A stretch of 64,000 nt of DNA from assembly GCF_027941955.1 (NCBI RefSeq), contig NZ_CP115960.1:3178501-3242500 (forward strand), written 5' to 3'. The notes beneath the pieces were generated by a model that saw nothing but the letters and a program-made list of their open reading frames with translations, searched no databases and was not told where the DNA came from. Shown one piece after another: positions 7,997 through 17,433 of the stretch; positions within the stretch are counted from its first letter, which is position 1, and every line of letters begins with the position of its first letter. A program made the position numbers and the translations under genes. Source of the DNA: Sphingomonas sp. 7/4-4 (lineage in GTDB: Bacteria; Pseudomonadota; Alphaproteobacteria; Sphingomonadales; Sphingomonadaceae).

Positions 7997-9877
7997 ATGT
8001 TCGGGCGCTATCTTCGCGGGGTCATTGCGTGCGTGCTCCTGCCGGCGACGGTCGCGTCGGCCCAGCCGGCTGCGCCTTCGGCCCGAGCCTATTTCGCGCA
8101 ACCCGCGATCGAGGATGCGGCGCTCTCGCCCGACGGGCGGCGCGTGGCGGCGCGTACGCTGATCGCCGGGCGGCCGAGGCTAGCAATCTTCGACATGTCG
8201 GATGCCGCGCCCTCGGTGCGCCCGATCGCCTTGCCCGAGCGCGAGCGGCTCGAATGGCATCGCTGGCTGAGCCCCGACCGGCTGCTCGTCAGCCTGCTCC
8301 TCGAAGGCGGAGCCCCCGCGAAGCGTCTCGTCCGAGTCGACATCGCGACCGGCAGGCTCACCCAGCTCGGCCCGGCGAGAACCGCCGAATCGGGCGATGA
8401 GATCCTCCACGTCTCTCCGAATGGCGGTTTCTTGCTGCTCAGCGCGGCGGTTCCGGGGCATCCCACGCCCGGCGTGTACCGCATCGACCTCACCACCGGC
8501 GCCGCAACGCTCGCCGTCGCGCCGCAGGATCATGTCTGGGACTGGTACGCCGATTCGGCGGGCGTGATCCGGGCGGGCATGGCGCAGGACGGCAAGCGCT
8601 CCTGGATGCTGTATCGCAAAAGTGAGCATGATCGTTTCAGCCGCTCGGCGCGCGGCGCGGGCGCCGCGGGTTCCGGGATCGACCGTTTCGTGCCCATCCG
8701 CGGCACCGATCGCGGCTATGCGCTGGCGCAGACGCCCGAGGGGAGAGTCGGCCTCTACAGCTATGATTTCGCCGCGGGGAAGCTGGGCGCATTGCTTTAC
8801 GAGGACACGCGCGTCGATCTCGACGGTTTCCAGACCGATCCAGACGGGTGCCTGCTCGGCGTCGACACTTCAGCCGATCGCCCGGAGACGCGGTGGTTCG
8901 AGCCGTTCATGGCGGCGCGGCAGGCGCAGATCGATGCCGCGCTCCCCGGCCGCGCCAATCGGGTGATTGCGACGACTGCCGACCGCAGCCGCTCCTTGGT
9001 CTTCAGCGAATCGGCCGGTGATCCCGGTGCCTTCTATGTCTTTGGCGAGGGCCGGGCGACTCTGGTCGCGGCGGTGAGCCCCGGGCTGGCGGGCAAGCCG
9101 GCCAGGATGGAGACGGTGCGCTATCGTGCGCGCGACGGGCTCGAGATCAGCGGATATCTCACGCTTCCTGCCGGGCGTGCCGCGCACGGCCTGCCGCTCA
9201 TCGTCATGCCGCATGGCGGGCCGTTCGCGCGCGACAGCTGGGGCTATGATCCGTGGGTCCAGTATCTCGCCGATCGCGGCTATGCGGTGTTCCAGCCCAA
9301 TTATCGCGGCTCGACCGGCTTCGGCCGCGGCTTCGTCGCCAAGGGCGACGGCGAATGGGGCCGGGGGATGCAGGCCGATACGGACGACGGCGTCGACTGG
9401 CTGGCGGGCAAGGGTATCGCCGATCCCGGCCGCGTCTGCATCATGGGCGCTTCCTATGGCGGTTATGCGGCGATGTGGGCGGCGGCGCGAAGCGATGCAC
9501 GCTATCGCTGCGCAGTGAGCTTCGCCGGCATCTCCGATGTCGGTGCCCAGCTCGCTTATGACCGCAAGACCTTCACGGAACGCGACTATCGCAACTGGAA
9601 GCGCCGCATCCAGGGCGATGCGCCGTCGCTCGACGCGCTCTCGCCGATCGCGCGCGTCGAGGCATTGCGCATGCCGATCCTGATCGCGCACGGCACCGCG
9701 GACGAGACCGTGCCGCCCGACCAGTCGATCCGCCTCCACGACGCACTCACCCGCCTCGGCCGCGCGCATGACTATGTTGCCTATCCGGGCCAGGGGCACA
9801 CGCTGGAGGGTCCGGCCGACAATGCCGACTTCCTCGAACGGGTCGGCCGCTTCCTCGCCGCGCATAACCCGGCTTAG
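7997..9877 (+). CDS. S9 family prolyl oligopeptidase-like peptidase
   Basis: A secreted serine peptidase of about 626 residues. The start at 7997 gives the signal peptide MFGRYLRGVIACVLLPATVA with cleavage near ASAQ; in-frame upstream starts give a longer, less signal-like N-terminus. The first half is a WD/beta-propeller region. The C-terminal alpha/beta-hydrolase has the nucleophile Ser in GASYGGYAA near residue 486, the Asp in HGTADETVP and the His in GQGHTLEG. The family cleaves short peptides in the periplasm. It is divergent from the sugar dehydrogenase, with a 167 bp gap, and is followed by a repeat-containing intergenic region. Confidence 0.92.
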   Translation: MFGRYLRGVIACVLLPATVASAQPAAPSARAYFAQPAIEDAALSPDGRRVAARTLIAGRPRLAIFDMSDAAPSVRPIALPERERLEWHRWLSPDRLLVSLLLEGGAPAKRLVRVDIATGRLTQLGPARTAESGDEILHVSPNGGFLLLSAAVPGHPTPGVYRIDLTTGAATLAVAPQDHVWDWYADSAGVIRAGMAQDGKRSWMLYRKSEHDRFSRSARGAGAAGSGIDRFVPIRGTDRGYALAQTPEGRVGLYSYDFAAGKLGALLYEDTRVDLDGFQTDPDGCLLGVDTSADRPETRWFEPFMAARQAQIDAALPGRANRVIATTADRSRSLVFSESAGDPGAFYVFGEGRATLVAAVSPGLAGKPARMETVRYRARDGLEISGYLTLPAGRAAHGLPLIVMPHGGPFARDSWGYDPWVQYLADRGYAVFQPNYRGSTGFGRGFVAKGDGEWGRGMQADTDDGVDWLAGKGIADPGRVCIMGASYGGYAAMWAAARSDARYRCAVSFAGISDVGAQLAYDRKTFTERDYRNWKRRIQGDAPSLDALSPIARVEALRMPILIAHGTADETVPPDQSIRLHDALTRLGRAHDYVAYPGQGHTLEGPADNADFLERVGRFLAAHNPA

Positions 9878-9900
9878 GGTGGATCGAGATGCGACCTAAA

Positions 9901-10093
9901 ACCCCTCTCCCCTTGATAGGGGAGAGGATAGCGAAGCTTGGCAGCTTGCTGCCTAGCGCAGCTTGGTGAGGGTAGGGCGGAGCGAAGCTCCGCGCGGCCG
10001 CTTTGCGGCCGCACCCTCACCCAGCTCCGACTAAGGCTTTGCTTCGCAAAACCTAAGTCTGCGCAACCCTCTCCCCTTGCAGGGGGCGAGGGA
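9901..10093. repeat. Repeat family B-related composite element in 372 bp gap
   Basis: The 9878-10249 gap holds an element bounded by CCCCTCTCCCCTTGATAGGGGAGAGG and CCTCTCCCCTTGCAGGGGGCGAGGG. Inside are short nested inverted repeats (GCGAAGCTTGG/CAGCTTGCTG, GGAGCGAAGCTCC, GCGGCCGCTTTGCGGCCGC and CTTTGCTTCGCAAAACC). It resembles the family B elements but is longer and mosaic. The remainder, 10094-10249, has no recognisable gene and probably carries the rimP-nusA-infB promoter. Confidence 0.7.
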
Positions 10094-10249
10094 AGTATGG
10101 GGTGTATCTCGATACCGCCTGGTCCCACTTGCCTGCCGGGCGGCGAGCGCGTATATCGCTCGTGCTTTCTCGACATCGTGACACATGCCGAGGTCGGGGC
10201 CCGCAGGGCTCCGGCGCTGAAGCTGCTTATCTGATTGCCCGGAGATCCA

Positions 10250-10798
10250 ATGGCGGACATCGCCGCACTGACCAGCCTGATCGAACCCGAAGCCAAGGCG
10301 CTCGGGCTGGAACTCGTGCGCGTGAAGATGTTCGGCGGCCAATCGGATCCGACGCTGCAGGTGATGGCCGAGCGCCCCGAGACGCGCCAGCTGACCATCG
10401 AGGATTGCGCCGATCTTTCGCGCCGCATCTCGGATCGGCTGGACGAGCTCGAGGCCGCGGGCCGCGATCCGATCGAGCATGCCTATCGGCTCGAAGTCAG
10501 CTCGCCCGGCATCGATCGCCCGTTGACGCGCTTTCAGGATTTCGAGGACTGGAAGGGGCACGAAGCCCGCATCAATCTCGTCGAGCCGACCGAGGACGGC
10601 CGCAAGCAGCTGACCGGCGTGCTGCTCGGTGCCAAGGCCGACCAGGTCAGCATCGACGTCCATAAATACAAGCAGGTCACGGTGCCGTTCGCCAAGGTCG
10701 CGGACGCCAAATTGCTGATGACCGACGCACTCATCGCCGCAACCGCGCCGCTCTCCTCAGAGGGCGCAGAAGAATTCGAAGCAGAGGAACAAGACTGA
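10250..10798 (+). CDS. rimP: Ribosome maturation factor RimP
   Basis: A 182-residue RimP, needed for 30S subunit maturation. The N-terminal domain (to about residue 90) includes SLIEPEAKALGLELVRVKMFG and the signature YRLEVSSPGIDRPLT; the C-terminal part is the SH3-like beta barrel. The ATG at 10250 is preceded by CCGGAGATCCA, giving a ribosome-binding site at normal spacing; five in-frame codons upstream are not needed. The acidic tail EEFEAEEQD is common in alphaproteobacterial forms. Its TGA overlaps the nusA ATG by one base (TGATG), the usual rimP-nusA arrangement. Confidence 0.96.
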   Translation: MADIAALTSLIEPEAKALGLELVRVKMFGGQSDPTLQVMAERPETRQLTIEDCADLSRRISDRLDELEAAGRDPIEHAYRLEVSSPGIDRPLTRFQDFEDWKGHEARINLVEPTEDGRKQLTGVLLGAKADQVSIDVHKYKQVTVPFAKVADAKLLMTDALIAATAPLSSEGAEEFEAEEQD

Positions 10799-12426
10799 TG
10801 GCCACTGCCGTTACCGCCAACCGGGCCGAGCTGATCGCGATCGCCGATTCGGTGGCCAAGGAAAAGCTGATCGACAAGGCGATCGTCATCGAGGCGATGG
10901 AAGACGCGATCCAGCGCGCGGCGAAGAACCGCTACGGCAGCGAGAACGACATCCGCGCCAAGCTCGATCCGGTCACCGGCGATCTGCGCTTGTGGCGCGT
11001 CGTCGAAGTGGTCGAGGCAGTCGACGATTATTTCAAGCAGGTCGACCTGAAGGGGGCGCAGAAGCTCCAGAAGGACGCGAGCATCGGCGATTTCATCGTC
11101 GATCCTTTGCCTCCGATCGAATTCGGCCGCATCCAGGCGCAGGCTTCGAAGCAGATCATCTTCCAGAAGGTCCGCGACGCCGAGCGCGAGCGCCAGTTCG
11201 AGGAATTCAAGGACCGCATGGGTGAGATCATCACCGGCGTGGTCAAGCGCGTCGAGTTCGGCCATGTCGTCGTCGATCTCGGCCGCGCCGAGGGCGTGAT
11301 CCGCCGCGACGCGCAGATCCCGCGCGAAGTCGTCCGCGTCGGCGATCGCGTCCGCTCGCTGATCCTCAACGTCCGCCGCGAGAATCGCGGGCCGCAGATC
11401 TTCCTCAGCCGCGCGCACCCCGACTTCATGAAGAAGCTGTTCGCGCAGGAAGTCCCCGAAATCTACGACGGCATCATCGAGATCAAGGCCGCTGCCCGCG
11501 ATCCGGGCAGCCGCGCCAAGATCGGCGTCATCTCGCATGACTCGTCGATCGATCCGGTCGGCGCCTGCGTCGGCATGAAGGGCAGCCGCGTCCAGGCGGT
11601 GGTGCAGGAGATGCAGGGCGAGAAGATCGACATCATCCCCTGGTCGCCCGACACCGCGACCTTCGTGGTCAACGCGCTCCAGCCGGCGAATGTCAGCCGC
11701 GTGGTGATCGACGAAGAGGACGACCGCATCGAAGTGGTGGTCCCCGACGATCAGCTCAGCCTCGCGATCGGCCGCCGCGGCCAGAACGTCCGGCTGGCGT
11801 CGCAGCTCACCAACAAGGCGATCGACATCCTCACCGAGGCCGATGCCAGCGAGAAGCGCCAGAAGGAGTTCGTCCAGAACAGCGAACTGTTCCAGAACGA
11901 GCTCGACGTCGACGAGACGCTCGCCCAGCTGCTGGTCGCCGAAGGCTTTGGCAGCCTCGAAGAGGTCGCCTATGTCGAGCTCGGCGAAATCGCTTCGATC
12001 GAAGGCTTTGACGAGGAGCTCGGCCAGGAGCTGCAGAGCCGCGCCGCCGAAGCGCTCGAGCGCCGCGAGGAAGCCAATCGCCAGTTGCGCCGCGAACTCG
12101 GCGTCGAGGACGATCTGGCGACCATGCCGTACATGACCGAAGCGATGCTGGTCACGCTGGGCAGAGCGGGCATCAAGACGCTCGACGACCTCGCCGATCT
12201 CGCCACCGACGAGCTGGTCCAGAAGAAGCGCCAGGAGCCCCGCCGCCGCGCCGAGAACGCCAAATCGTCGGAACGCGCCGAGGACAAGGGCGGGATCCTC
12301 GCCGAATACGGCCTCAGCGACGAGCAGGGCAACGAGATCATCATGGCAGCCCGCGCGCATTGGTTCGCGGACGAAGAGCCGGCTCCGGCCGGTGCGGAGG
12401 ACGCTGTTGCGGACTCCGAGCAATGA
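10798..12426 (+). CDS. nusA: Transcription termination/antitermination factor NusA
   Basis: A 542-residue NusA. In order: N-terminal RNA polymerase-binding domain, S1 domain from about 140 (GEIITGVVKRVEFGHVVVDL), KH1 around 259 (GACVGMKGSRVQAVV), KH2 around 324 (LSLAIGRRGQNVRLAS), and two C-terminal helical repeat regions of the kind found in proteobacteria. It modulates pausing, termination and rRNA antitermination. It is coupled to rimP by a one-base overlap and followed by the ylxR-like gene, as is standard for this operon. Confidence 0.97.
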   Translation: MATAVTANRAELIAIADSVAKEKLIDKAIVIEAMEDAIQRAAKNRYGSENDIRAKLDPVTGDLRLWRVVEVVEAVDDYFKQVDLKGAQKLQKDASIGDFIVDPLPPIEFGRIQAQASKQIIFQKVRDAERERQFEEFKDRMGEIITGVVKRVEFGHVVVDLGRAEGVIRRDAQIPREVVRVGDRVRSLILNVRRENRGPQIFLSRAHPDFMKKLFAQEVPEIYDGIIEIKAAARDPGSRAKIGVISHDSSIDPVGACVGMKGSRVQAVVQEMQGEKIDIIPWSPDTATFVVNALQPANVSRVVIDEEDDRIEVVVPDDQLSLAIGRRGQNVRLASQLTNKAIDILTEADASEKRQKEFVQNSELFQNELDVDETLAQLLVAEGFGSLEEVAYVELGEIASIEGFDEELGQELQSRAAEALERREEANRQLRRELGVEDDLATMPYMTEAMLVTLGRAGIKTLDDLADLATDELVQKKRQEPRRRAENAKSSERAEDKGGILAEYGLSDEQGNEIIMAARAHWFADEEPAPAGAEDAVADSEQ

Positions 12427-13180
12427 TACCGCTGGCGTAACGGCCAAGCCCGACTCCTCTCTTGCCTCCGGGCAAGGGAGCGAGCCGGTGCGCACTTGCA
12501 TCCTGTCGCGCGAGGAATCGCCGCGCGAGGGGTTGATCCGTCTCGCGCTCTCGCCGGATGGCGACGTGCTTCCCGATATCCGCGCCAAGGCCCCCGGCCG
12601 CGGCGCGTGGATCGGCGTCGCGCGTGCCGAGCTCGAGACCGCATTGGCCAAGGGCAAGCTGCGCGGCGCGTTGTCGCGTGCGTTCAAGACGCAGGACATC
12701 CGCATTCCCGACGACCTCGGCGCGCGGATCGAGGCGCAGCTTCAGCGCAATGTGCTCGACCGGCTCGGCCTCGAAGCCAAGGCCGGCCATGTCACGATCG
12801 GCGGCGAGCGGCTCGACAAGGCGGCGCGCTCGGGCAAGCTGCATTTGCTCCTCCACGCATCCGATGCGAGCGAGGATGGCGCGGGCAAGCTCGCCCAGGC
12901 ATGGCGCGTCGGATCGGATATGGAAGGAAGCGGGCGCAAGGGGTTAACATTGCCGATCCCGCGCACCATATTGTCCTTGGCGCTGGGCCGCGAAAATGTG
13001 GTACATGCCGGCCTTATCGACGCCAAAGCGGCCAAGCGGGTGAGCGAAGCGCTCGACCGGTGGCTGCATTTTATCGGACCCGACCCCACGCCTCGCCCTT
13101 GCGAAACAGGCTCGCAGGGCGCATCGGCGTTCCCGCCGAGCGGGTCGCAGAACACGACGAACTCGACTGAAGGACTTTGA
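12392..13180 (+). CDS. YlxR/DUF448 RNA-binding protein with L7Ae-like C-terminal part
   Basis: About 262 residues. The N-terminal DUF448 (YlxR) domain includes RTCILSREESPREGLIRLAL and the diagnostic GRGAWIGVARAELETAL. The C-terminal half, with SGKLHLLLHASDASEDGAGK followed by ENVVHAGLIDAKAAKRV, matches the L7Ae/ribosomal L30e-like domain often fused to YlxR in alphaproteobacteria. Its role in rRNA or nusA-linked RNA binding is expected but not demonstrated. The start is uncertain: the frame opens inside nusA at GTG 12392, and a TTG at 12407 is an alternative; neither has a strong ribosome-binding site. Confidence 0.82.
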   Translation: MRRTLLRTPSNDTAGVTAKPDSSLASGQGSEPVRTCILSREESPREGLIRLALSPDGDVLPDIRAKAPGRGAWIGVARAELETALAKGKLRGALSRAFKTQDIRIPDDLGARIEAQLQRNVLDRLGLEAKAGHVTIGGERLDKAARSGKLHLLLHASDASEDGAGKLAQAWRVGSDMEGSGRKGLTLPIPRTILSLALGRENVVHAGLIDAKAAKRVSEALDRWLHFIGPDPTPRPCETGSQGASAFPPSGSQNTTNSTEGL

Positions 13181-13188
13181 GCAGCCGC

Positions 13189-15890
13189 ATGAGCGATACC
13201 GAAAACGAAAAGCCGAAACTGGGCATGCGTCAGCCGCTGGGGCTCAAGCGCACGGTCGAGACGGGCAAGGTGAAGCAGAGCTTCAGCCATGGCCGCTCGA
13301 ACACCGTGGTGGTCGAGGTCAAGCGCCGCCGCGTCCTCGGCCCGCAGGGCGCGCCGCAGGAAGAGCAGACGCCGGCGCCCGAGCCCGTTGCCGCTGCCCC
13401 CGCGCCGCAGGCACCGCCGCCTGCCCCCGCACCGCGTCCGCCGGTTTCGAACGAAACCGCGCAGGAGCGCCAGGCACGCCTGCTGCGCGAGGCCGACGAG
13501 CAACGCATGAACGCGCTCGAGGAAGCGCGCCGCCGCGAGGAGCGCGAGCGTGTCGAGGCCGTGGAGGCTGAAGCCCGCCGCGTAGAAGAGCGCGCGCGCG
13601 CCGCTGCCGAAGCCGCCGAAGCGCCCAAGGTCGAGGCCAAGCCCGCGCCCGAGCCGGTGGCTGCACCTGAAGCCGCGCCCGAACCGGCGGCGGCTCCCGC
13701 CCCCACGCCTACGCCCGCGCCTGCGCCGCAGCCGGTGGGAATCCAGCTCGATCCGAGCCGGCCCGCGCCGCGCCGCTTCACGCCGGTGCAGCGTCCCGAA
13801 ATCCCCGGCCGCAACCCAAGCCCGAGCCGGCACCGCAGGAGCGTCCCGCAGCAGCGGCTGCTGCTGCTCCCGCCGCCTCGACGGCAGGATCGGCCGCGCC
13901 GCGCACCGCGCCTTCGGGCGGCGGTCTCGCGCCGCGGCGTCCCGCCGAGCCGGCGCGTCCGCAACAGCGCGACCGCAAGGCAGACGATCGCCGCCAATCG
14001 GGCAAGCTCACCGTCAATCGTGCGCTCGGCGACAATGACGGCGCCCGCGCCCGCTCGCTCGCCGCGCTCAAGCGTGCGCGTGAGAAGGAGCATCGCCGTT
14101 CCTATGGCGGTTCGCGCGAGCCGCAGGCCAAGCAGGTCCGCGATGTCGTGGTGCCCGAGGCGATCACCGTCCAGGAACTCGCCAACCGCATGGCCGAAAA
14201 GGGCAGCGACCTGGTGAAGGCGCTGTTCAAGATGGGCTCGCCCGTCACGATCACCCAGACGATCGACCAGGACACCGCCGAATTGCTCGTCACCGAGTTC
14301 GGCCACAACATCCTGCGCGTCAGCGAGAGCGACATCGACATCGCGCACGACACCAGCGAGGATCCGGAGGACCAGCTCCAGCCGCGTCCGCCCGTGGTCA
14401 CGATCATGGGTCACGTCGATCACGGCAAGACGTCGCTGCTCGATGCCCTGCGCGGCACCGATGTGGTGAAGGGCGAGGCCGGCGGCATCACCCAGCATAT
14501 CGGCGCCTATCAGGTCACGCTGAAGGACAAGTCGAAGGTCACCTTCCTCGACACGCCGGGCCACGAAGCGTTCAGCGAGATGCGCGCGCGCGGCGCCAAC
14601 GTCACCGACATCGTCGTGCTGGTGGTGGCCGCGAATGACGGGCTGATGCCGCAGACGATCGAGGCGATCAATCACACCAAGGCGGCCGGCGTGCCGATGA
14701 TCGTGGCGATCAACAAGGTCGACCTCGACAGCGCCAACCCGCAGCGCGTGCGCGAGCGCCTGCTCGAGCATGAAGTGATGGTCGAGGAGATGGGCGGCGA
14801 AGTCCAGGACGTCGAAGTCTCGGCGCTCAAGAAGACCGGGCTCGACCAGCTGATCGAGAAGATCCAGCTCCAGGCCGAACTGCTCGAGCTGCGCGCCAAC
14901 CCGAATCGCGAGGCCGAAGGCACCGTGATCGAGGCCAAGCTCGACAAGGGCCGCGGCCCGGTCGCGACGATCCTCGTCAATCGCGGCACGCTCAAGGTCG
15001 GCGACGTCTTCGTCGTCGGCGCCGAAAGCGGCAAGATCCGCGCTTTGGTCGACGACAAGGGCCGCCAGATCAAGGAAGCCGGACCGGCGATGCCGGTCGA
15101 GATCCTCGGCCTGTCGGGCGTGCCGATGGCGGGCGATCCGCTCCAGGTCGTCGAGAACGAGGCACGTGCCCGCGAAGTCGCGGAATATCGCGCCGGCGTC
15201 ATCCAGAACAAGCGGACCACCAATGCCCCCGCGAGTCTCGAGAGCATGTTCTCGGCGCTCAAGGAAAAGCAGGCGATGGAATATCCGCTGGTCGTCAAGG
15301 CGGATACCCAGGGCACCGTCGAGGCGATCGTCGCCGCGATCAACAAGATCTCGACCGACGACATCAAGGCGCGCGTGCTGCACGCCGGGGTGGGCGGCAT
15401 CACCGAGAGCGACGTCAATGCCGCCGCGGCATCGGGCGCGCCGATCATCGGCTTCAATGTGCGTCCGAACGCCAAGGCGCGCGAGATCGCCGATCGCCAT
15501 AAGGTCGCGTTCAAATATTACGACGTGATCTACGAGCTGACCGACGAGATCCGCGCCGGCATGGCGGGCCAGCTCGGGCCGGAAGCGTTCGAGACGGTCG
15601 TCGGCCGCGCCGAGATCAAGGAAGTGTTCAGCGCGGGCAAGCACGGCAAGGCGGCGGGTCTGCTCGTCACCGAAGGTGCGATCCGCAAGGCGCTCAAGGC
15701 GCGCATCACTCGGGAGGATGTCATCATCTACCAGGGTGAGATCGCGTCGCTGCGTCGCTTCAAGGACGATGTCCCCGAAGTGCGCGCGGGCCTCGAATGC
15801 GGTGTCACGTTCACGCAGAACTTCACCGACATCAAGGCAGGCGACTATCTCGAGACCTTCGAAGTCGAGATGCGCGAGCGCACGCTGTAA
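13189..15890 (+). CDS. infB: Translation initiation factor IF-2, one apparent frameshift
   Basis: About 900 residues once one base is restored. ATG at 13189 gives the sphingomonad-type N-terminus ([20 protein letters not shown]), then a long Ala/Pro/Glu-rich linker. The GTPase domain has [22 protein letters not shown] and NKVD, followed by domains II to IV. The frame shifts at the CCC run at 13815-13817: adding one C gives [13 protein letters not shown] and joins the two halves. infB is essential, so an intact gene with a sequence error is far more likely than a pseudogene. The gene lies in the nusA operon. Confidence 0.95.
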
Positions 15891-15897
15891 CAACTAG

Positions 15898-15991
15898 CCC
15901 TCTCCCCTCCGGGGAGAGGGTTGGGAGAGGGGCAGGATGGGTGAGTGCGCCGCACTTCCCCTCTCCCGGCCCTCTCCCCGGAGGGGAGAGG
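15898..15991. repeat. Palindromic repeat family B, copy 1
   Basis: A 94 bp element starting CCCTCTCCCCTCCGGGGAGA and ending CCCCGGAGGGGAGAGG, with GTGCGCCGCACTTCC in the middle. It is nearly identical to the copy inside hrpB at 27561. Its right end supplies a purine-rich stretch immediately before the TTG start of the downstream thioesterase gene. Confidence 0.88.
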
Positions 15992-15994
15992 AGT

Positions 15995-16414
15995 TTGAAT
16001 TCGATCTTCGACGATTTCCCCACCCCGTCCTCGGCAAAACTGCTCGGCTGGGAAGTGCGCGCGGTGGACATCGCGGCGCAGACCATCGAGATCGGCTTCG
16101 TCGCCGACGATCGCTTCCTCAATCCGGCGGGTACGGTGCAGGGCGGCTTTCTCGCCGCGATGCTGGACGACACGCAGGGGCCGGCGCTCTACGCCGCCAC
16201 CGAAGGTGCGGTCTATGCGCCGACGATCGACTTCCACGTCGTTTGCCTGAAGCCCGCCCGTCCGGGGCGCTTCACCGGCAAGGCGCGGGTGGTCAGCCTC
16301 GGCAGGACCATCGCGGTCACCGAGGCCGAACTGTTTGACGAAGGCGGCACGCTTGTCGCCCGCGGCACCTTCACGGGCCGTGTCATGGAAGGCGCGATGG
16401 CGCGTCGGGACTGA
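15995..16414 (+). CDS. PaaI-family hotdog thioesterase
   Basis: A 139-residue hotdog-fold thioesterase. The segment [24 protein letters not shown] carries the PaaI central-helix signature, and [18 protein letters not shown] is the family strand pattern. The best start is TTG at 15995 ([11 protein letters not shown]), because the purine-rich GGAGAGGAG just upstream is a strong ribosome-binding site. That site belongs to the end of a family B repeat. The longer frame upstream reads through the repeat and infB and is not credible. It is followed six bases later by rbfA, so it has been slotted into the infB-rbfA interval. Confidence 0.85.
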   Translation: MNSIFDDFPTPSSAKLLGWEVRAVDIAAQTIEIGFVADDRFLNPAGTVQGGFLAAMLDDTQGPALYAATEGAVYAPTIDFHVVCLKPARPGRFTGKARVVSLGRTIAVTEAELFDEGGTLVARGTFTGRVMEGAMARRD

Positions 16415-16419
16415 ACCAT

Positions 16420-16815
16420 ATGAAGCACAACCAGCCTGAAGAACGCTCCGTCCGCCTGCTCCGCGTCGGCGAACAGGTGCGCCATATACTGAGCGAGATC
16501 CTCCAGCGCGGCGACGTCCATGACGAGACGCTGGCGCGCCACATGGTCTCGATCACCGAAGTCCGCATGTCCCCCGATTTGCGCCACGCCACCGTCTTCG
16601 TGAAGCCGTTGCTCGGCAAGGACGAGGAAGCGGTGCTCAAGGCGCTGCGCACCAACACCGCCTATCTCCAGCGCGAGGTCGCCGCGCGTGTGAAGATGAA
16701 ATACGCCGCCAAGCTCAAATTCCTCGCCGACGAGAGCTTCGACGAAGGCACGCATATCGATCAGCTGCTGCGCGCTCCCAAGGTGGCGCAGGATCTGGGC
16801 GAATCCGAGGACTGA
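16420..16815 (+). CDS. rbfA: Ribosome-binding factor A
   Basis: A 131-residue RbfA, a KH-like protein that binds 16S rRNA and helps late 30S maturation, including cold adaptation. Recognisable segments are [20 protein letters not shown] at the start, [20 protein letters not shown] in the middle and [19 protein letters not shown] near the end. It follows the thioesterase gene closely and precedes tdk, within the larger infB-truB-rpsO-pnp block. Confidence 0.95.
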   Translation: MKHNQPEERSVRLLRVGEQVRHILSEILQRGDVHDETLARHMVSITEVRMSPDLRHATVFVKPLLGKDEEAVLKALRTNTAYLQREVAARVKMKYAAKLKFLADESFDEGTHIDQLLRAPKVAQDLGESED

Positions 16816-16846
16816 CTTCGCCGCTGCGGGTCCCTAAGGCTGCTAT

Positions 16847-17430
16847 ATGGCCAAGCTCTATTTCTACTACGCCTCGATGAATGCGGGGAAATCGACCACG
16901 CTCCTCCAGGCCGATTTCAATTATCGCGAGCGCGGCATGCGCACCTTGCTGTTCACGGCGGGGGTGCATGATCGCGGCGGCAAGGGCGTGATCGATTCGC
17001 GGCTGGGCATCAGCGTCCCGGCAATCCCCTTCGAGGCCGAAACCGATCTCCAGCAGATCGCGCAGGACGCGCATTTCGAGGCGCCGCTCGCCTGCGTATT
17101 GGTCGACGAGGCGCAGTTCCTCTCCGCTGCGCAGGTCCGCCAGCTCGCGGCGCTCTGCGACGAGGACGATATTCCCGTGCTCGCTTATGGCCTGCGCACC
17201 GATTTCCAGGGAAATTGTTCGAAGGCTCGGCCGAACTGCTCGCGCTCGCCGATGCGCTGGTCGAGATCAAATCGGTCTGCGAATGCGGCCGCAAGGCGAC
17301 GATGAACCTGCGCGTCGACGCGTTCGGCAAGGCGGTGCGGCAGGGCGAGCAGAAACAGATCGGCGGCAACGAGCGCTATGTCGCCTTGTGCCGGCGGCAC
17401 TTCATGCAGCGTACCGGCGCGGCGGGCTGA
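16847..17430 (+). CDS. tdk: Thymidine kinase, one apparent frameshift
   Basis: About 194 residues after restoring one base, the normal length of type II thymidine kinase. The N-terminal P-loop is [11 protein letters not shown] and the Walker-type DEAQFL segment follows. A lasso/zinc region near the C-terminus has [12 protein letters not shown] and the later CRRHF. The frame breaks in GGGAAATTG at 17209-17216: adding one G or A gives TDFQGKLFEG and joins both parts. It salvages thymidine by phosphorylation to dTMP. It is unusual as an insertion between rbfA and truB. Most likely a complete gene with a sequence error. Confidence 0.93.
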
Positions 17431-17433
17431 TCG

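Noticed and set aside
10534..12705. A 723-residue antisense ORF over nusA and ylxR
   Set aside because: The plus strand carries full conserved proteins; this frame has no recognisable domain.
13230..15893. An 887-residue antisense ORF over infB
   Set aside because: Same reasoning; the sense strand is clearly infB.
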